Positions 23,570-34,135 of a DNA stretch of 64,000 nucleotides are shown piece after piece. The notes beneath the pieces were generated by a model that saw nothing but the letters and a program-made list of their open reading frames with translations, was not told the origin of the DNA and did not search any database. Origin of the DNA: Acanthococcus lagerstroemiae (lineage: Eukaryota; Arthropoda; Insecta; Hemiptera; Eriococcidae); NCBI GenBank assembly GCA_031841125.1, contig CM063111.1, positions 44,280,955 through 44,344,954 on the forward strand, in the 5' to 3' direction. A program made the translations under genes and the position numbers. Each line of letters opens with the position of its first letter. The first letter of the stretch is position 1.

Positions 23570-23892
23570 TTAGATTCTAAATTTTGGTCTCCTTCATAAA
23601 CTTACTTCAACATCGCTTTTGGTCACGTGAATAATAAGTATGATATTTTTTCTTTTTTTGTTGGTAACTTGTTGCTACCGCCAACTTTAGTTAGAAAACT
23701 GACTTCTTTTCAGGACACTACGATGGAACTTTTCCTCTATTTGAGTATTTTTCTCAAATCTGGTGAGGTGCTGGCGAGTAAGTCATTGGTGTAGGGGGTC
23801 AATGAGGCTTATCATTACTAATTCAGGAGAAAAAAAATTACGCTCGTGTTCTTAGTTAAAGCAAGCGGTTACTGCAATTTTCTGGTTATTCA
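23570..23892. other. Non-coding stretch, no gene seen
   Basis: About 320 bp without recognisable features, between a dispersed repeat and a LINE fragment. Confidence 0.4.
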
Positions 23893-24255
23893 GAAATTCA
23901 CCCAAGTCCAGATAGAATGCATGATGGAGATGTACAGAATTGTTTTCCCCAGTGTAAGTTTACTGCCCGCTCGAAAGAGCTAGTACATTGACCGGAACCG
24001 GCGGTTGATCTTGTCCTGTTTACGCTGAAAATGTGCTTTCCATGTGAGTCTCCGATTCAGGTAGATTCCCAAGTATTCGACGTATTCGGAGAGAGGAACG
24101 GGTTCGGAGTTTATGATGGCAGATTTATACCCATGGTGACGCAGCGAGAAGACCACTCGGACCGTGTTTGCAGCACTGAGCTCGATTTTCCAGGTCTGAG
24201 TCCATACATTCGAGCCGTCTACGAAGTCCCACGCTCCGCAGCAGCAAAACAGCAA
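23893..24255 (-). pseudogene. Jockey-clade LINE, RT fragment
   Basis: The minus strand encodes LSAANTVRVVFSLRHH, VPLSEYVEYLGIYLNRRLTW and KAHFQRKQDKINRRFRSMY, then after a stop SKLTLGKTILYISIMHSIW. This order is the region just after the FADD box in Jockey-type LINEs. Both ends are truncated. The open frame holds 91 codons, so the fragment is only moderately decayed. Confidence 0.75.
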
Positions 24256-25529
24256 ATCCTAATTACAAAAGTCGTTATTTTTAATCGCGCTCATTATAAA
24301 ACTTTTTTTTTTGCATGTCGCGAATCTGCCTGCCGGGCTCCTTGGATGTTCGCGACGTTCAAATTGAAAACGCCGAGTTCGTTATCATTTTTTAGCCGAA
24401 CTCAATTACAAGTGGAGGGGGGGAGTGGAGGTCGAGGGAGCGGCGTCGCAATGCATTCGGCGTAATAATTGTCTATCGAATACCGGGGCTCGTATATAAT
24501 TCGCGAATACAGCGGTGAGTGAAAATCACCGATAAGGCGAAAAGTTGTTTAGTTTCGAAGAGGCGAGTCGGTGGGACCGGGGGGAGGGCGGCGGGCTGAG
24601 GCGATATAGTTGGCCTTCTTGTGTACATAATGTGTTTCTAGTTAAATGCCGTGATATTTCCGACCGAAAAGCGACATTTGGCGGGAGGGGAGGGGGTATT
24701 TTCATTTTCTTAGATGCGGAGACGCGCCGAGAGGCAAAAGGTTGTACCTCGCTCAGTTCTCTCGGTTATTATGTGCCATGCACACCTCGGCGGTACACGC
24801 GGCAGCGACGATTGTACGCCGGAATGTCGCCTACCTTTGCCTTCTTCAACGCGTGCCGTAATTAACAGACCTTTGTTATCGTTTTACACGCTATACAGCC
24901 GGCTTCGTAATAGTGTAAACACTTTAGCGCCCGATGCGACGCGATACGATTTCGTGTTTTTACTTCGTTTCGGCGTCGCCGTCTCCGTCTCCGTTCGCCC
25001 GTAGCGCTGCGGCACCGCATCCTCGTCGCGTCCGGTCCTGTATGTGTACCTTTTGTAGGTATTTCGAAGCAGCCACGCAGCGATGAGCTGGTACAGCGAT
25101 GACGGCGACGACGACGGGTTTCCTGCGAGCTGCAGATAATGAAGGCTACAGCGTCTTACCCGTTCTTTTCGCCGTACCTACGGTGACAGAGAACGTCTCT
25201 GCAGTTCTCACGTCAACATGGCTATTACACGTGCAACTCAAACGATCACTTCGGGGAACAAGCAGAGATAACAGCAGCTCCAACATTTCACTCTCATGTG
25301 ACACCCGAACCAGAGGCTCTGAGCTGCATTACCGCTGTGTCACCGAGAGTACTGAGACTTGGAGATATGAATCGCGAAGCGTAGTTTCGTTACAATAATA
25401 AGGGAGGGGATGTATCGGTGGAACACGTTCATTGAAATTGAATCTTCAGACGAATTTCTGAGCCGACTCAACAATGAAATGTAGCGGGTACCATAATCCA
25501 AGAAAAATGAAAGTAGGAATCATTTTTTT
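24256..25529. other. CpG-containing stretch, no gene seen
   Basis: Base composition is richer in G+C and CpG than the neighbouring mobile-element DNA, and I see no mobile-element hallmarks. Several overlapping plus-strand frames (24031-24465, 24545-24865, 24714-25004, 25099-25398) have no recognisable domains or conserved splice arrangement. It could be unique host intergenic or regulatory DNA. Confidence 0.4.
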
Positions 25530-25735
25530 TTTTAAATTACTCAGCCTCCAGCAAGGAAGAAATAATTAACTTTTATGAAACCCTTTCGGAAACAATAGGC
25601 CTTCAAAGAAAAAGCAAATCGATCTATTGACATGGAAGACTTTCACAGCCAAATGGGTAAACGAATATGCGGTGAAGAACTAATTACGGAACCATACGGA
25701 TACGGTGAGAGGAACAAAAGAAGTGTTCCGGGTCA
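25530..25735 (+). pseudogene. RTE-like LINE, endonuclease fragment
   Basis: The plus strand encodes EEIINFYETLSETIGLQR, a degenerate MEDFHSQMGKR (GDFNAQIG in intact endonucleases), and EELITEPYGYGERNKR. This is the middle of an apurinic-type endonuclease domain of an RTE-like LINE. I infer that it is the upstream part of the LINE resuming at 26640, separated by the repeat block between them. Confidence 0.6.
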
Positions 25736-25736
25736 T

Positions 25737-26640
25737 TTTTCCGAATCCAGTTTTTCCGAACACCGAAATTCCGAATGAACAAAATTCCGAATGAACGAAA
25801 TTTCGAACGCCTTCTGTCCGAAAGACAATTTTCCGAATGTCCTCGAGAGTTTCAACGACCCTTGACTGAGTCTCAAAAAACCTTAGAACGATCTCTGACA
25901 GGCTTACCAAATCTTACACAAGTTTTAAAGAGTTTTAAGGAGGCTTGGATAATGCTTGATGGGTATTAAGAAGTCTTGAATAGTAGTAGAAGGATGTTAA
26001 AAAGTCTTTGAGAGATTCTAGAAGGTTATTAAAGAGTCGTGAAACTTCTGGAATGATCTGAATGATACGTGAACTAACCTGTCTATCTATTTTGAAAAAT
26101 CTCAAACAAGTCTAAGTTGAACATGTCTGGAACTTTGGAAAACCCTTACACTGTATTAGCGAATCTTGAATAAACCCTGAAGGAACTTAAAGCGGTATTT
26201 AGCATTCTCGCAGAGTGTACAGAAGTCTTGAAGAGTCTTACAAAGGCTTAGACAACTCTTGATGGGTATTAAAGTCTTGAATAGTTCTACAAGGTGTTTC
26301 TCTTTTCTAATTTACTCTCAATCCGGGCCCTGGAATCCGCTCTTTCGAGCATTACTTCAGAGACGTCGGGGAGGCTGTTAGGGCTGTCTTCACCCTCTTC
26401 TTATCTTACCGAGAAATCGACCTAGGTCGAAATGAAGCGAATTGCTACGTGGGCTCGAACCTGGGACCTCCGAATTCCGAGACCAGCGCGCTATCCACTC
26501 GGCCAACCAGACCCCTTTCTGAAAGGAGTCTTAAAAAGTTTTGGAAGGCTATTAAAGGGTCGTAGAAGGGTCTAGATTGGTTTTATTGATACTTTATCAA
26601 ATCTGAGAGAGTCTTGAAAGTCTAGAATGCCGGTAGAAGT
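25737..26640 (+). repeat. TTCCGAA cluster and degenerate AAGAGTCTTG repeat block
   Basis: The first ~100 bases carry seven ATTCCGAA- or TTTCCGAA-like words. From ~25850 onward AAGAGTCTTGA-, AAAGTCTTTGAG- and GAAGGCTATTAAAG-like words recur every 20-40 bp to 26640, interrupted by a SINE at 26303-26515. The same family in the other orientation lies at 1441-2200. The block separates two parts of one LINE, so it behaves as an inserted non-autonomous element whose ends I cannot fix. Confidence 0.5.
26303..26515 (-). mobile_element. tRNA-derived SINE, minus-strand copy
   Basis: On the minus strand the element begins GGGGTCTGGTTGGCCGAGTG. Its RNA polymerase III A box (TGGCCGAGTGGATAGCGCGC, 26487-26506) and B box (GGTTCGAGCCC, 26451-26461) stand about 35 bp apart, as in a tRNA. 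The body continues through CGACGTCTCTGAAGTAATGC-like sequence and ends in GAGAGTAAATTAGAAAA. The plus-strand copy at 27127-27340 matches it along the whole length. Confidence 0.85.
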
Positions 26641-27700
26641 ATTTAAGGTTGGAAACTCGGGAGTTTACCAGGTCGAAATCAGTAGATTGTTTGAAGAGAT
26701 TGACATAGAGACTTGGACGAATTGATAAAAAGAAATTAGCTGCGAAAAATGTGGATCGTCTCGACAAGGCTATTTCAGAAGCAATTTACAAGGCCACAAG
26801 GCTTAGTATAACCCCTGAAAGCCAAAATAAGACTATAATTACAGGCCCAAATAAAACGGGGGGAAAGGGTAACAAGACCCTAGTACAAAGTTCGGGCAAG
26901 ATTAGAAAACTAATTAGATCAAGGGAACACCTATAAAATAGAAAGTTCTTGTCAAAAAAGGAAAAAATAGAACTAAATTTGTGTAAATTGGTGAAGAAGG
27001 AATTCAGAACCCAAAAACAACTGAAACAACAAAACATAATCGAGGATACTCTAAACGGTACCAAAAGTATTAAAAAAATGAAGAGAAGCTTATCAGCGGG
27101 CCAGAACTGGACTAACTATCTAAACGGGGTCTGGTTGGCCGAGGGGATAGCGCGCTGGTCTCCGAATCCGGAGGTGCCGGGTTTGAGCCCACGTAGCAAC
27201 TCGCTACATTTCGACCTAGGCCGGATTTTCAGCAAGATGAGAAGAGGGTTAAGACAGCCCTAACAGCCTCCCCGATCTGTCTGAGGTAATGCTCGATAGG
27301 GCGGGTTCCAGTGCTCGGGTTGAGAGTAAAATTAGAAAAGAGAGAACTCCAGCGGAGTAAAGATTTATGACAGATTTGAAATGAATGAGGTGGCCACTGC
27401 GTTCTATTCCCAACTATACGAGAATAAAAATAAGGAGCAAAACAGTGAACTAAACTTTGGAAACACAGAAGAAGTACCCCACTCTCTGATACACGAGCAC
27501 GAGATTGAAGCAATAAGAAAAAAACTAAAAAAAGAAAAGTATCAGGAGCGGACAAAATTACCAGTGAACACATAATTCACGGAGGGACGCTTTGCCACGT
27601 ACCTCACCCATCTCTCCAACCTGATTCTACTGACTGGGAAAATCCCTTCTGAATGGAAGAAATCCGATATTAATTTTGATATTCAAAAAAGGAGACAGAC
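26640..27700 (+). pseudogene. RTE-like LINE, linker and N-terminal RT region
   Basis: The plus strand encodes VDRLDKAISEAIYKATRL, a lysine-rich linker ending KKMKRSLSAGQNWTNYL, then, after the SINE at 27127-27340, EMNEVATAFYSQLYE, a VPHSLIHEHEIEAIRKKLKK block, and LTHLSNLILLTGKIPSEWKK. This is the order of an RTE-type LINE upstream of the RT palm. A stop follows the KYQERTK block, and the fragment ends before the catalytic motifs. It continues the endonuclease piece at 25530. Confidence 0.7.
27127..27340 (+). mobile_element. tRNA-derived SINE, plus-strand copy
   Basis: The copy starts GGGTCTGGTTGGCCGAGGGG, with A box TGGCCGAGGGGATAGCGCGC (from 27136) and B box GGGTTTGAGCCC (27179-27190). It ends around GAGAGTAAAATTAGAAAAG. 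It interrupts the linker of an RTE-like LINE. Together with the minus-strand copy 612 bp upstream it forms an inverted pair that could make a ~210-bp hairpin in RNA. Confidence 0.85.
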
Positions 27701-29032
27701 ACATGTTATTTACGGCAAATAGATTATGCAATTTTAATAACACTTCTGCATTTCTGGTCACCATTCTCAAATCTTGTAGGCGCAGAAAGAAAATCACATT
27801 TTTTCCCGCGATACGTAGGTACAGTTTAATTTCTTGTGTGCCGATTTATTCCAAGGTAACGCCGTAACACCGGCTGTAGCAAAATGCAGAAGAATTTGGA
27901 AAGATGGGAAGTCGGTAGGAGATCTGGGTGGTATGTGTACATTGTCTCTGCCTGTATGTGTGCGGTCCACGAATTCTAAGAATTTGTAGATCGTCGATGA
28001 GGAATAAGACCCGTGTGTATGAATCATCGACGTCCAAAACATGATCGGTTGATGTTCAAGTGCGGTTTCAGGTCTAGTGCGATCGATAGTTCTTGGTACG
28101 GATGCGATAACGTTAATTTGAATAATTCTTTGTCTTAATGAAAGTGGTCAGGCAGGCGACTATATGTATGACGCTAGTCGAATGGCCTGAGAGAGAGACA
28201 GCTTCGGGAATCGAAGAAGGTGACTTTCGCCTCACGACAGCGCCTTACTCTTATCCATTTCCATTTAGCACTGGCTCGATTTCGCTAAATAGCCGAATAT
28301 TTGAGACCCCCTCCCCGAATTGTCCCACTTAATCTCGTACTGCAGTTTTTCGATTTCCTTCATTTCCCATCGGTAAACCCGACTGATTCCTGCATCAAAC
28401 TTGTAATATTTTCGCGAAAACAAAGCTACCCCGTGTAATTAAAGTGAAAAAGCGACCGAAGATACGTTCCTATGACGCAGGCTGTCTATCCAGCCTCCCT
28501 TATATCCGAGATGGACCACGATCGAAAATTCCATTACTTAGAAACGTATTGATAAAAAGCGTCGAAAATGAAGAACTAAAATAGAGAAACTAGCACTCGA
28601 GTGACCAATAAAGTACTTTACTTTCTCGCGGACAAGAATTTTGATAATCCTAACCGCGTGGTCGTCGTTTAATAACGACAGTAGGGTCGGTTTCGTATAC
28701 ACACTTTTCTGAGAGTGTCATTTTGTGGCACAGATGAACGTCGAATCTCCGGGGACTGACGTGTTCGTCTTCACTGTATACGTAATGCTTACACTCGATT
28801 CGCTTTTTAGCTGATTTCTTAAAAACAGCCATTGTCCTCTATGATACCAGGAGTGGGGGTAGGGGTCTACTTTTCTCGCGACAACGAATGGCCGCAGGAA
28901 TGGGTAATATCATTTGATACAGTGAACTTTCTGTAATTCGAATTGTAAGCGGCAAGGGAAAAATTTCGAATTAAACAAAATTACAAATTAGGGATTTTTG
29001 CCTTTTTTTTTTTTTTTGTACATCATATTATT
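27701..29032. other. Non-coding stretch, no gene seen
   Basis: About 1.3 kb with scattered CpG and no mobile-element hallmarks. Short open frames (for example 27794-28042 minus and 28650-28832 minus) show no domains. Confidence 0.45.
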
Positions 29033-29445
29033 TACTTTTTACAATACATGATCAGAAAGACTATGTTTACTTTAGTATTTTGCAAGTGGAAAGTGGCACT
29101 TTTCATTGACGAGTCAGATGTAATCATAACCTCAGTGTGAAGTAAAACTGCCTCAATGTAAGAATATGAGTCACATTTTTACATGCACCAACCGACACAA
29201 AAGAGCGACTCCTAGAATACCAACGGATTCCGAGGATGGCCGACTAATGCCGAGAATGTTACATATTACAACGTTATCTCTCTCATGACAGTTGTTGCTT
29301 CCTGATATGTATTTTGTATTCGTTATCGGAACTGTAAGTGTCCTTTTAGTAGGGAAAATGCATATGCTGAATTTTTCAGCTTTGCTTTCTTGACAAGACA
29401 AAACGGTTAATGTTTTCCCTTTCTAATCATGTATTATGAAAAATA
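29033..29445. mobile_element. TIR element E1 of a small inverted-repeat family
   Basis: The left end TTTTTACAATACATGATCAG, followed by AAAGACTATG, is mirrored at the right end by the complement of a TTTTTCATAATACATGATTA word (29414-29440). The two related ends enclose ~400 bp with no coding capacity. The same ends flank element E2 (29690-30243). The left end and the right end of E2 stay similar over about 125 bp. Confidence 0.55.
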
Positions 29446-29698
29446 TCTTACAAAACAAGAGCCAAAAGTGAGTTTACATGACTCTTGGTGTGTAATATAC
29501 TATTTTGTTGCTTTTATGCGTTACAGCTGTGATCTTAAGTTACAGTCGTTTAAAAAAGCAAAATAGTTTAATATTACACACCAAGAGTCAAAAGTGAATG
29601 TTTATATGGTGATGGAATGTTTGCGAACGAGCGTGGCGAGTGAGCAATTCCTGAGTCATGTAAACTCACTTTTGGCTCTTGTTGTGGAAGATATTTTC
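29438..29698. repeat. Strong palindrome between two TIR elements
   Basis: Outer arms 29438-29483 and 29652-29698 are complementary (AACAAGAGCCAAAAGTGAGT with ACTCACTTTTGGCTCTTGTT) over ~46 bp. Inside them 29480-29525 and 29543-29588 pair again (ACTCTTGGTGTGTAATAT with ATTACACACCAAGAGT) with a loop of ~17 bases. DNA or RNA from this region could fold into a long hairpin. No coding capacity is seen. Confidence 0.8.
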
Positions 29699-30243
29699 TA
29701 TACTGCTTGATCAGAAGCGGCAATGTTTTTCGCTGACATGGTCTGTATTTTTAAATCTTTTAATTAATTTAAATTATAGACAGGTGATTTTCGTGTGAGT
29801 AGTTAATTCAAAAATTTAATTTGCTCAGTTAATTTCTACAAATTACAGTATCACAGCCTTTCTTCAGTTTGTTCACGTGCACAAATAGCATACACAGGTA
29901 GTGACCAGCAAAAACGTAACGAGGGTTAACATCAAACGGTAACAGTTGTACTACGTTGTGAATATTTAAATGCGTTCTTAAGTCGCTATTTCAAAACTCG
30001 CTCCGTGGCCGAGTGGCTAGAGACGATCGCTACATTTTAGTCAAATGTTTCAATGGACGCGAGTTCGATTTCCTAATAGGAAATTACTGGCCAGCAATTT
30101 TTTCATGGAAAAACGCTTTACATTGAGGGACGTTTACTTTACATGCAGGCTTTGTTAGCACTCGATGCATGAATGATAGGCGCTTCTTGTCGTCTGTAAA
30201 ACACCAATGTAAACATTGCCTTTCTGATCAGGTAGTATAAAAA
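29690..30243. mobile_element. TIR element E2, same family as E1
   Basis: The left end ATTTTCTATACTGCTTGATC, continuing AGAAGCGGCAATGTTT, matches the complement of the right end, which reads AAACATTGCCTTTCTGATCA on the plus strand (30211-30230). A tRNA-like segment lies inside at 29998-30090. The element has no coding capacity. Confidence 0.5.
29998..30090 (+). mobile_element. tRNA-like segment, SINE head or degraded tRNA
   Basis: An A-box-like word TGGCCGAGTGGCTAGAG (30006-30022) and a B-box-like word GCGAGTTCGATTTC (30059-30072) are present in order. Their separation (~36 bp) fits a tRNA or tRNA-derived SINE. The predicted acceptor ends do not pair well, so it is unlikely to be a functional tRNA. 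The body differs from the SINE family at 26303 and 27127. Confidence 0.5.
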
Positions 30244-31026
30244 ATCTATTTACCTCTGAAGAGGAATCAGTAAGCATCTCCATGACAGGGAAACGCGTAG
30301 CATGTTAGTGGGTAAGGTGTATAGGATTAAATTGTAGGCAGTAGTTAAGGATATGGATTACATCTAGCCGAGTGTCGCAGGTATTGAAAGTAGGGGATGG
30401 TAATCGGTTGTAGTAAAAGCTGTGTGTGAGGATGGTGTGGCCAATTCTGATACGAGCCAATATTTTTTCAGATTTACGCTCTGCGTGGTAGGAGGATCTG
30501 AAGGGGAAACTTTAAAAAAAAAATGACAGAGAGTAGGTAGAACTCGGAGCATTATATAAGACGACCAAGAAGAAAATCAGGCAAGTAGTAAACAACTATA
30601 ATAAGGAAAACATAAAACCGTGGTCTACTCGTAAAGTGTGGAAAGAACCAAAAATGGAAACATATATGTGACCTGGAATCATGAAATGTGTCTCTTGTGC
30701 GAAAACAGGTTTTCGAATAAAATGAGTGAAAAGATGGGATAGTGGTAGTGGTGTACACTGTACACAGATGTACATAACGTGTGCATCTGTGGTGGTGCGT
30801 TTACGCGTTGCTATGACAACCGCGTTTCGAATTCTTGTTCTCTGTCATTCCCGTAGACCCGTTTCACACGATGCCATGCAAACGAATGTTTATAAACTTT
30901 TAATGTAATTTTTAAATGCAATTTGTGGAAAGACCAATGAAGATAGGAAGCTACGATTTGTTTCATTCGAAAGAGCGCGATTTCTCCTATAAGAATTGTC
31001 AAGAAAGTGAAAAATGATTTTTTGAT
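30244..31026. other. Non-coding stretch with two dispersed repeats
   Basis: No gene is seen. 30663-30810 is the inverted copy of the repeat at 9388-9530, and 30955-31026 matches 23452-23530. The rest has no recognisable structure. Confidence 0.55.
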
Positions 31027-31300
31027 ACCAGCCCTATTGACAATTGTATCTCTATATATACCGGATTTAATCTAGATATGTCGAATTATGCCAGATTCTA
31101 TATCGACATCCCGAATAAATCCCCGTTTAAATATCGACATTTTCGATATAGTCATTTGACGTGATTTTTCTATATAGATACAATCTCGACATTTTCTATA
31201 TAGGTAGAGATGTGATTTTTCTATATAGATATAATCTCGACATTTTCTATATGGACGGAGACGTGATTTTTCGATATCGATTTTAAAACGCAAAAGTCGA
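31027..31300. repeat. ATATCGACATT-rich element with ~70-bp internal repeats
   Basis: It starts CCCTATTGACAATTGTATC and continues with TCGACATTTTCTATAT and GTGATTTTTCTATATAGATA words repeated at intervals of about 55-70 bp (31158-31275). The complement of a similar end, ATTGTCAACAGGG, closes the related sequence at 39449-39592. It looks like a non-autonomous DNA element, with the same family interrupted by the foldback element at 36156. Confidence 0.55.
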
Positions 31301-31796
31301 GATCTACGAGAGTCCCAATAAAATTCTGCCTGCCGACAATCTTTTCGGAATAATTTTAAAATTTAAATGTTTTTATTTCCTTAAGACTCGTACCAATGCA
31401 TTTTACTTTTGCGATGGTTTACTTTCTTACCTACATTATTCACTATTGATGCATCATGATGAAGCTCGAGAATTCTATAGTTTATACTTATTCTAGAAAC
31501 CGCGAATCAAAATAAGTATAATTCTGTGTTATGTTAACTCCCTAATTTGCCTAACGAACTGACTATTCGAGTTGACATAAGGAGCTCCAATCTGTATTGT
31601 TCACGCGATAGAATCGTGCAAGAATAAATAAATGAATGAATAAAGTGCTGAAAAAGTGATCACTTTCGGGAACATTTTAGTCGGATTAAAATGAACACAT
31701 GAACTCATGTGAAATGGAAATTCTATAATAACTGTTAACTTAATTCTCTAAATACTTTCATTTTCGCGAGTTATACTGTGACACAGGCGTACGGGT
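31301..31796. other. Non-coding stretch, no gene seen
   Basis: AT-rich spacer without recognisable coding sequence, upstream of the duplicated segment that starts at 31797. Confidence 0.4.
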
Positions 31797-32030
31797 CCCG
31801 ATGTGCAAAACCGAAATCTTGTAACAAAAATTTTTGCTACATTGTCGCAAGTCTGTTACACTGTCACAAAAACTGTAGTTTATAAATTTGCTAAATGGGG
31901 ACGGACAGATGGCGCTGGAGTCAAACTGCGACAGGAAAGAGTGAAGCAAATCAGCTACATAATTGTTACATTGTAACACTTTATTTTCGTAACACGGTAA
32001 CAAAAACGTGTTACTGTGTCTCAATTTGGA
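31797..32030 (+). repeat. End array of TTGTTACA/TGTAACAA motifs, copy 1
   Basis: Words such as TTGTAACAAA, CTGTTACACTGTCACAAA, TTGTTACATTGTAACA and CGGTAACAAAAA recur within the first 235 bases. They are variants of one quasi-palindrome, TTGTTACANTGTAACAA. Matching arrays stand at both ends of copy 2. Spacing is irregular. I infer repeated binding sites for a transposase or other element protein. Confidence 0.65.
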
Positions 32031-33179
32031 AGTAGAAAATTTTCGAATATTTCATCGCTGTAATACATTTATGATGTGCATGTGTGTGAGAGCGTAAATA
32101 GGTGACAGCTACGAATTCAAATTAGAGTAAAGTTCGTGGTAGGTATGAGAAGTTGGTTTTTGATCGCTTTTTCCGTTACTAACTGCAAATATTGTTGAGT
32201 CAATTTTGCATAGTCAACCTAATGTCTGGGGGGGGGATCTGTTTTGACCAAGAAGGAAGGGTATTAAACGGGGTGCTAAAATTAGGAAAACTAATTCTTG
32301 ACTAACCACACCCCTTGACCTCCCTTTCGCTATGCTACTGATAATGATCAATAAAAATATTGTTTGTATTCTAACTGGTCTACGGTAGATTTACATATGT
32401 ATAAAGTTTTCGTTAAGCGTATTTCTTCCTTAAAACTTATGGTCCTCCATCCAGAAAGCCATTAGCGGCTCGCTTTACTAGGTGCTAGAGTATGTAATTA
32501 TGTAACAATTATGCGCAATTCGCGCAGTCCCAGGGATTGGAGCTTGCGGTTCGCATTTTCGCTTTTGTTTTCCATGTATACTCGTATATGAACAAGTATC
32601 AGTGTTTAGGGTACAAAGGCCGATGACCAGAGTGAGAGCGACTCATTCTTTGATGAGAATCAACGAAGAAACATCTGGTCCGAGTTTTATTGCCCTGATC
32701 CGGGAATGTTGCCTCTTGCCTCTGTGATATGTTCCCAAACACAATATACGCTATAAGGAACAAAGGATACATTCCTAAAAAAGAGAAATTGATCGTCCTT
32801 CTGCAACCACGGTCTCGATTTAAAAATAACGTTGAAAACCGGCTGGAAGAGATATAGGGCAGTTTGTATTAGGTTTTCGAAGTGCGATGTATCGTTTATT
32901 TTTGAATGCTTACGAGTTGTTAGTGTAGAATTATTTCAGTGCGGTAGAATATCGGTTTCGTAATTAAAACTATTTCGATTCGAGTTTATCTTGTTCGAAG
33001 TGTCATACTCATCGACACCGACTAGAATTTTGAATGCCGAGGGGCAGATGTCACCGGTATTCTCCCCAATCACTTTTGCTGTGCAAATTGGAAGGCCGTC
33101 TGAAGAAATTCAAGTTGCCTTGCAGTGAGGTTGTGGGGGCTGGAATTGGCTCCTCTGTTATATATGTAAATAATATAAT

Positions 33180-33401
33180 ATGACAGGGACCAATTCTAAA
33201 CAGCGCCTAGACGGAACTCATTTGTATGAAACACTATACGCAGTAAGTAACCTTATTATGTCTTCATATTTCATATCTACACTATATTGAGATTTTACAT
33301 TAATGCAGATTGCTGGTAAAGAAATGTTTAGTGGTAATTTAGCGAGATCAGGTGCGTCCATTTTTACTAGTTTTGAGAAAAACAACAGAGGCAGCACCTG
33401 A
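33180..33401 (+). CDS. Putative two-exon ORF, 51 codons, unknown function
   Basis: An ATG at 33180 opens a 63-base exon (translation begins MTGTNSKQRLDGTHLYETLY) that ends at a GTAAGT donor at 33243. A TTAATGCAG acceptor at 33306-33308 leads to a second exon in the same phase, encoding AGKEMFSGNLARSGASIF among others and stopping at 33399-33401. The splice sites are canonical. In copy 2 the first exon has lost two bases (near 49636), which breaks the frame. I do not recognise the protein. It could be a gene piece carried by the element or chance. Confidence 0.3.
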
Positions 33402-34135
33402 TTTTTCAAGGCGGAGTCTTGTATGTTAACAGAGGTAGATTCACACAGAGATATGGAGGACAAGGTTGAAAATTGACTTGAAATGAAAAGTCGATGGCCC
33501 CCATTAGGAAAATGTGAGACTTATTGGGACACTGTTGTCTGTTTTTCCGACAAAAATTTGTAAAAACATGCTCGCTCTTATGAAATCGGGACTCATCTCA
33601 GTTGAAAAATTTTGGACTTCTTTCCCCTTCTCTGCATAGTGTAAAGCATGGGACGGACTTATATAGGTAATATATAATCACAATGGAAACTCAAAATCAC
33701 TTCTAAAATAATTATATCTGATTTTTTTGAGTTATCACAGAATCTGCAATAATTTGTAAGAGCCTAATTCACTGTACATTTGGACGCTGATAAGCAGAAA
33801 CTGAACAAGCGACATTTTTTGACAAAATAAATTATTAGTATCGTTAGAAAGAGCTTTTAAAAAGTAGAATTTTGTAAATAACGGTTCCCGAATCAAAAAT
33901 GCGTACCCATTTTGAAGAAAGCTTATCAGTAAACACTAGGTCATATAGTTTCCATATGGCTCGTGAACTTTGAATCATGTGTTCTTAAAAACAAATTTTG
34001 TCGCTTGGTCCGTTTCTGCTTAACAGCGTCTATTTCAATGAGAAAACTATTTATTGCCGGGTAAAATATGTGTTTCTTTCCTTTGTTTAGATTTCATACC
34101 GAAGCATCATCGACTTCCTGGCAATAATGACATAA

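Noticed and set aside
24031..25398. Several plus-strand ORFs of 80-140 codons as a possible host gene
   Set aside because: The ORFs sit in different frames over CpG-richer DNA, with no recognisable domain and no consistent splice structure; the first one lies antisense to a LINE fragment.
26303..26515. Functional tRNA gene at the SINE head
   Set aside because: The tRNA-like head is followed by a ~140-bp body shared with a second copy, so it is a SINE.
29998..30090. Functional tRNA gene
   Set aside because: A- and B-box words are present, but the acceptor and anticodon arms do not form good stems by eye, and it lies inside an inverted-repeat element.
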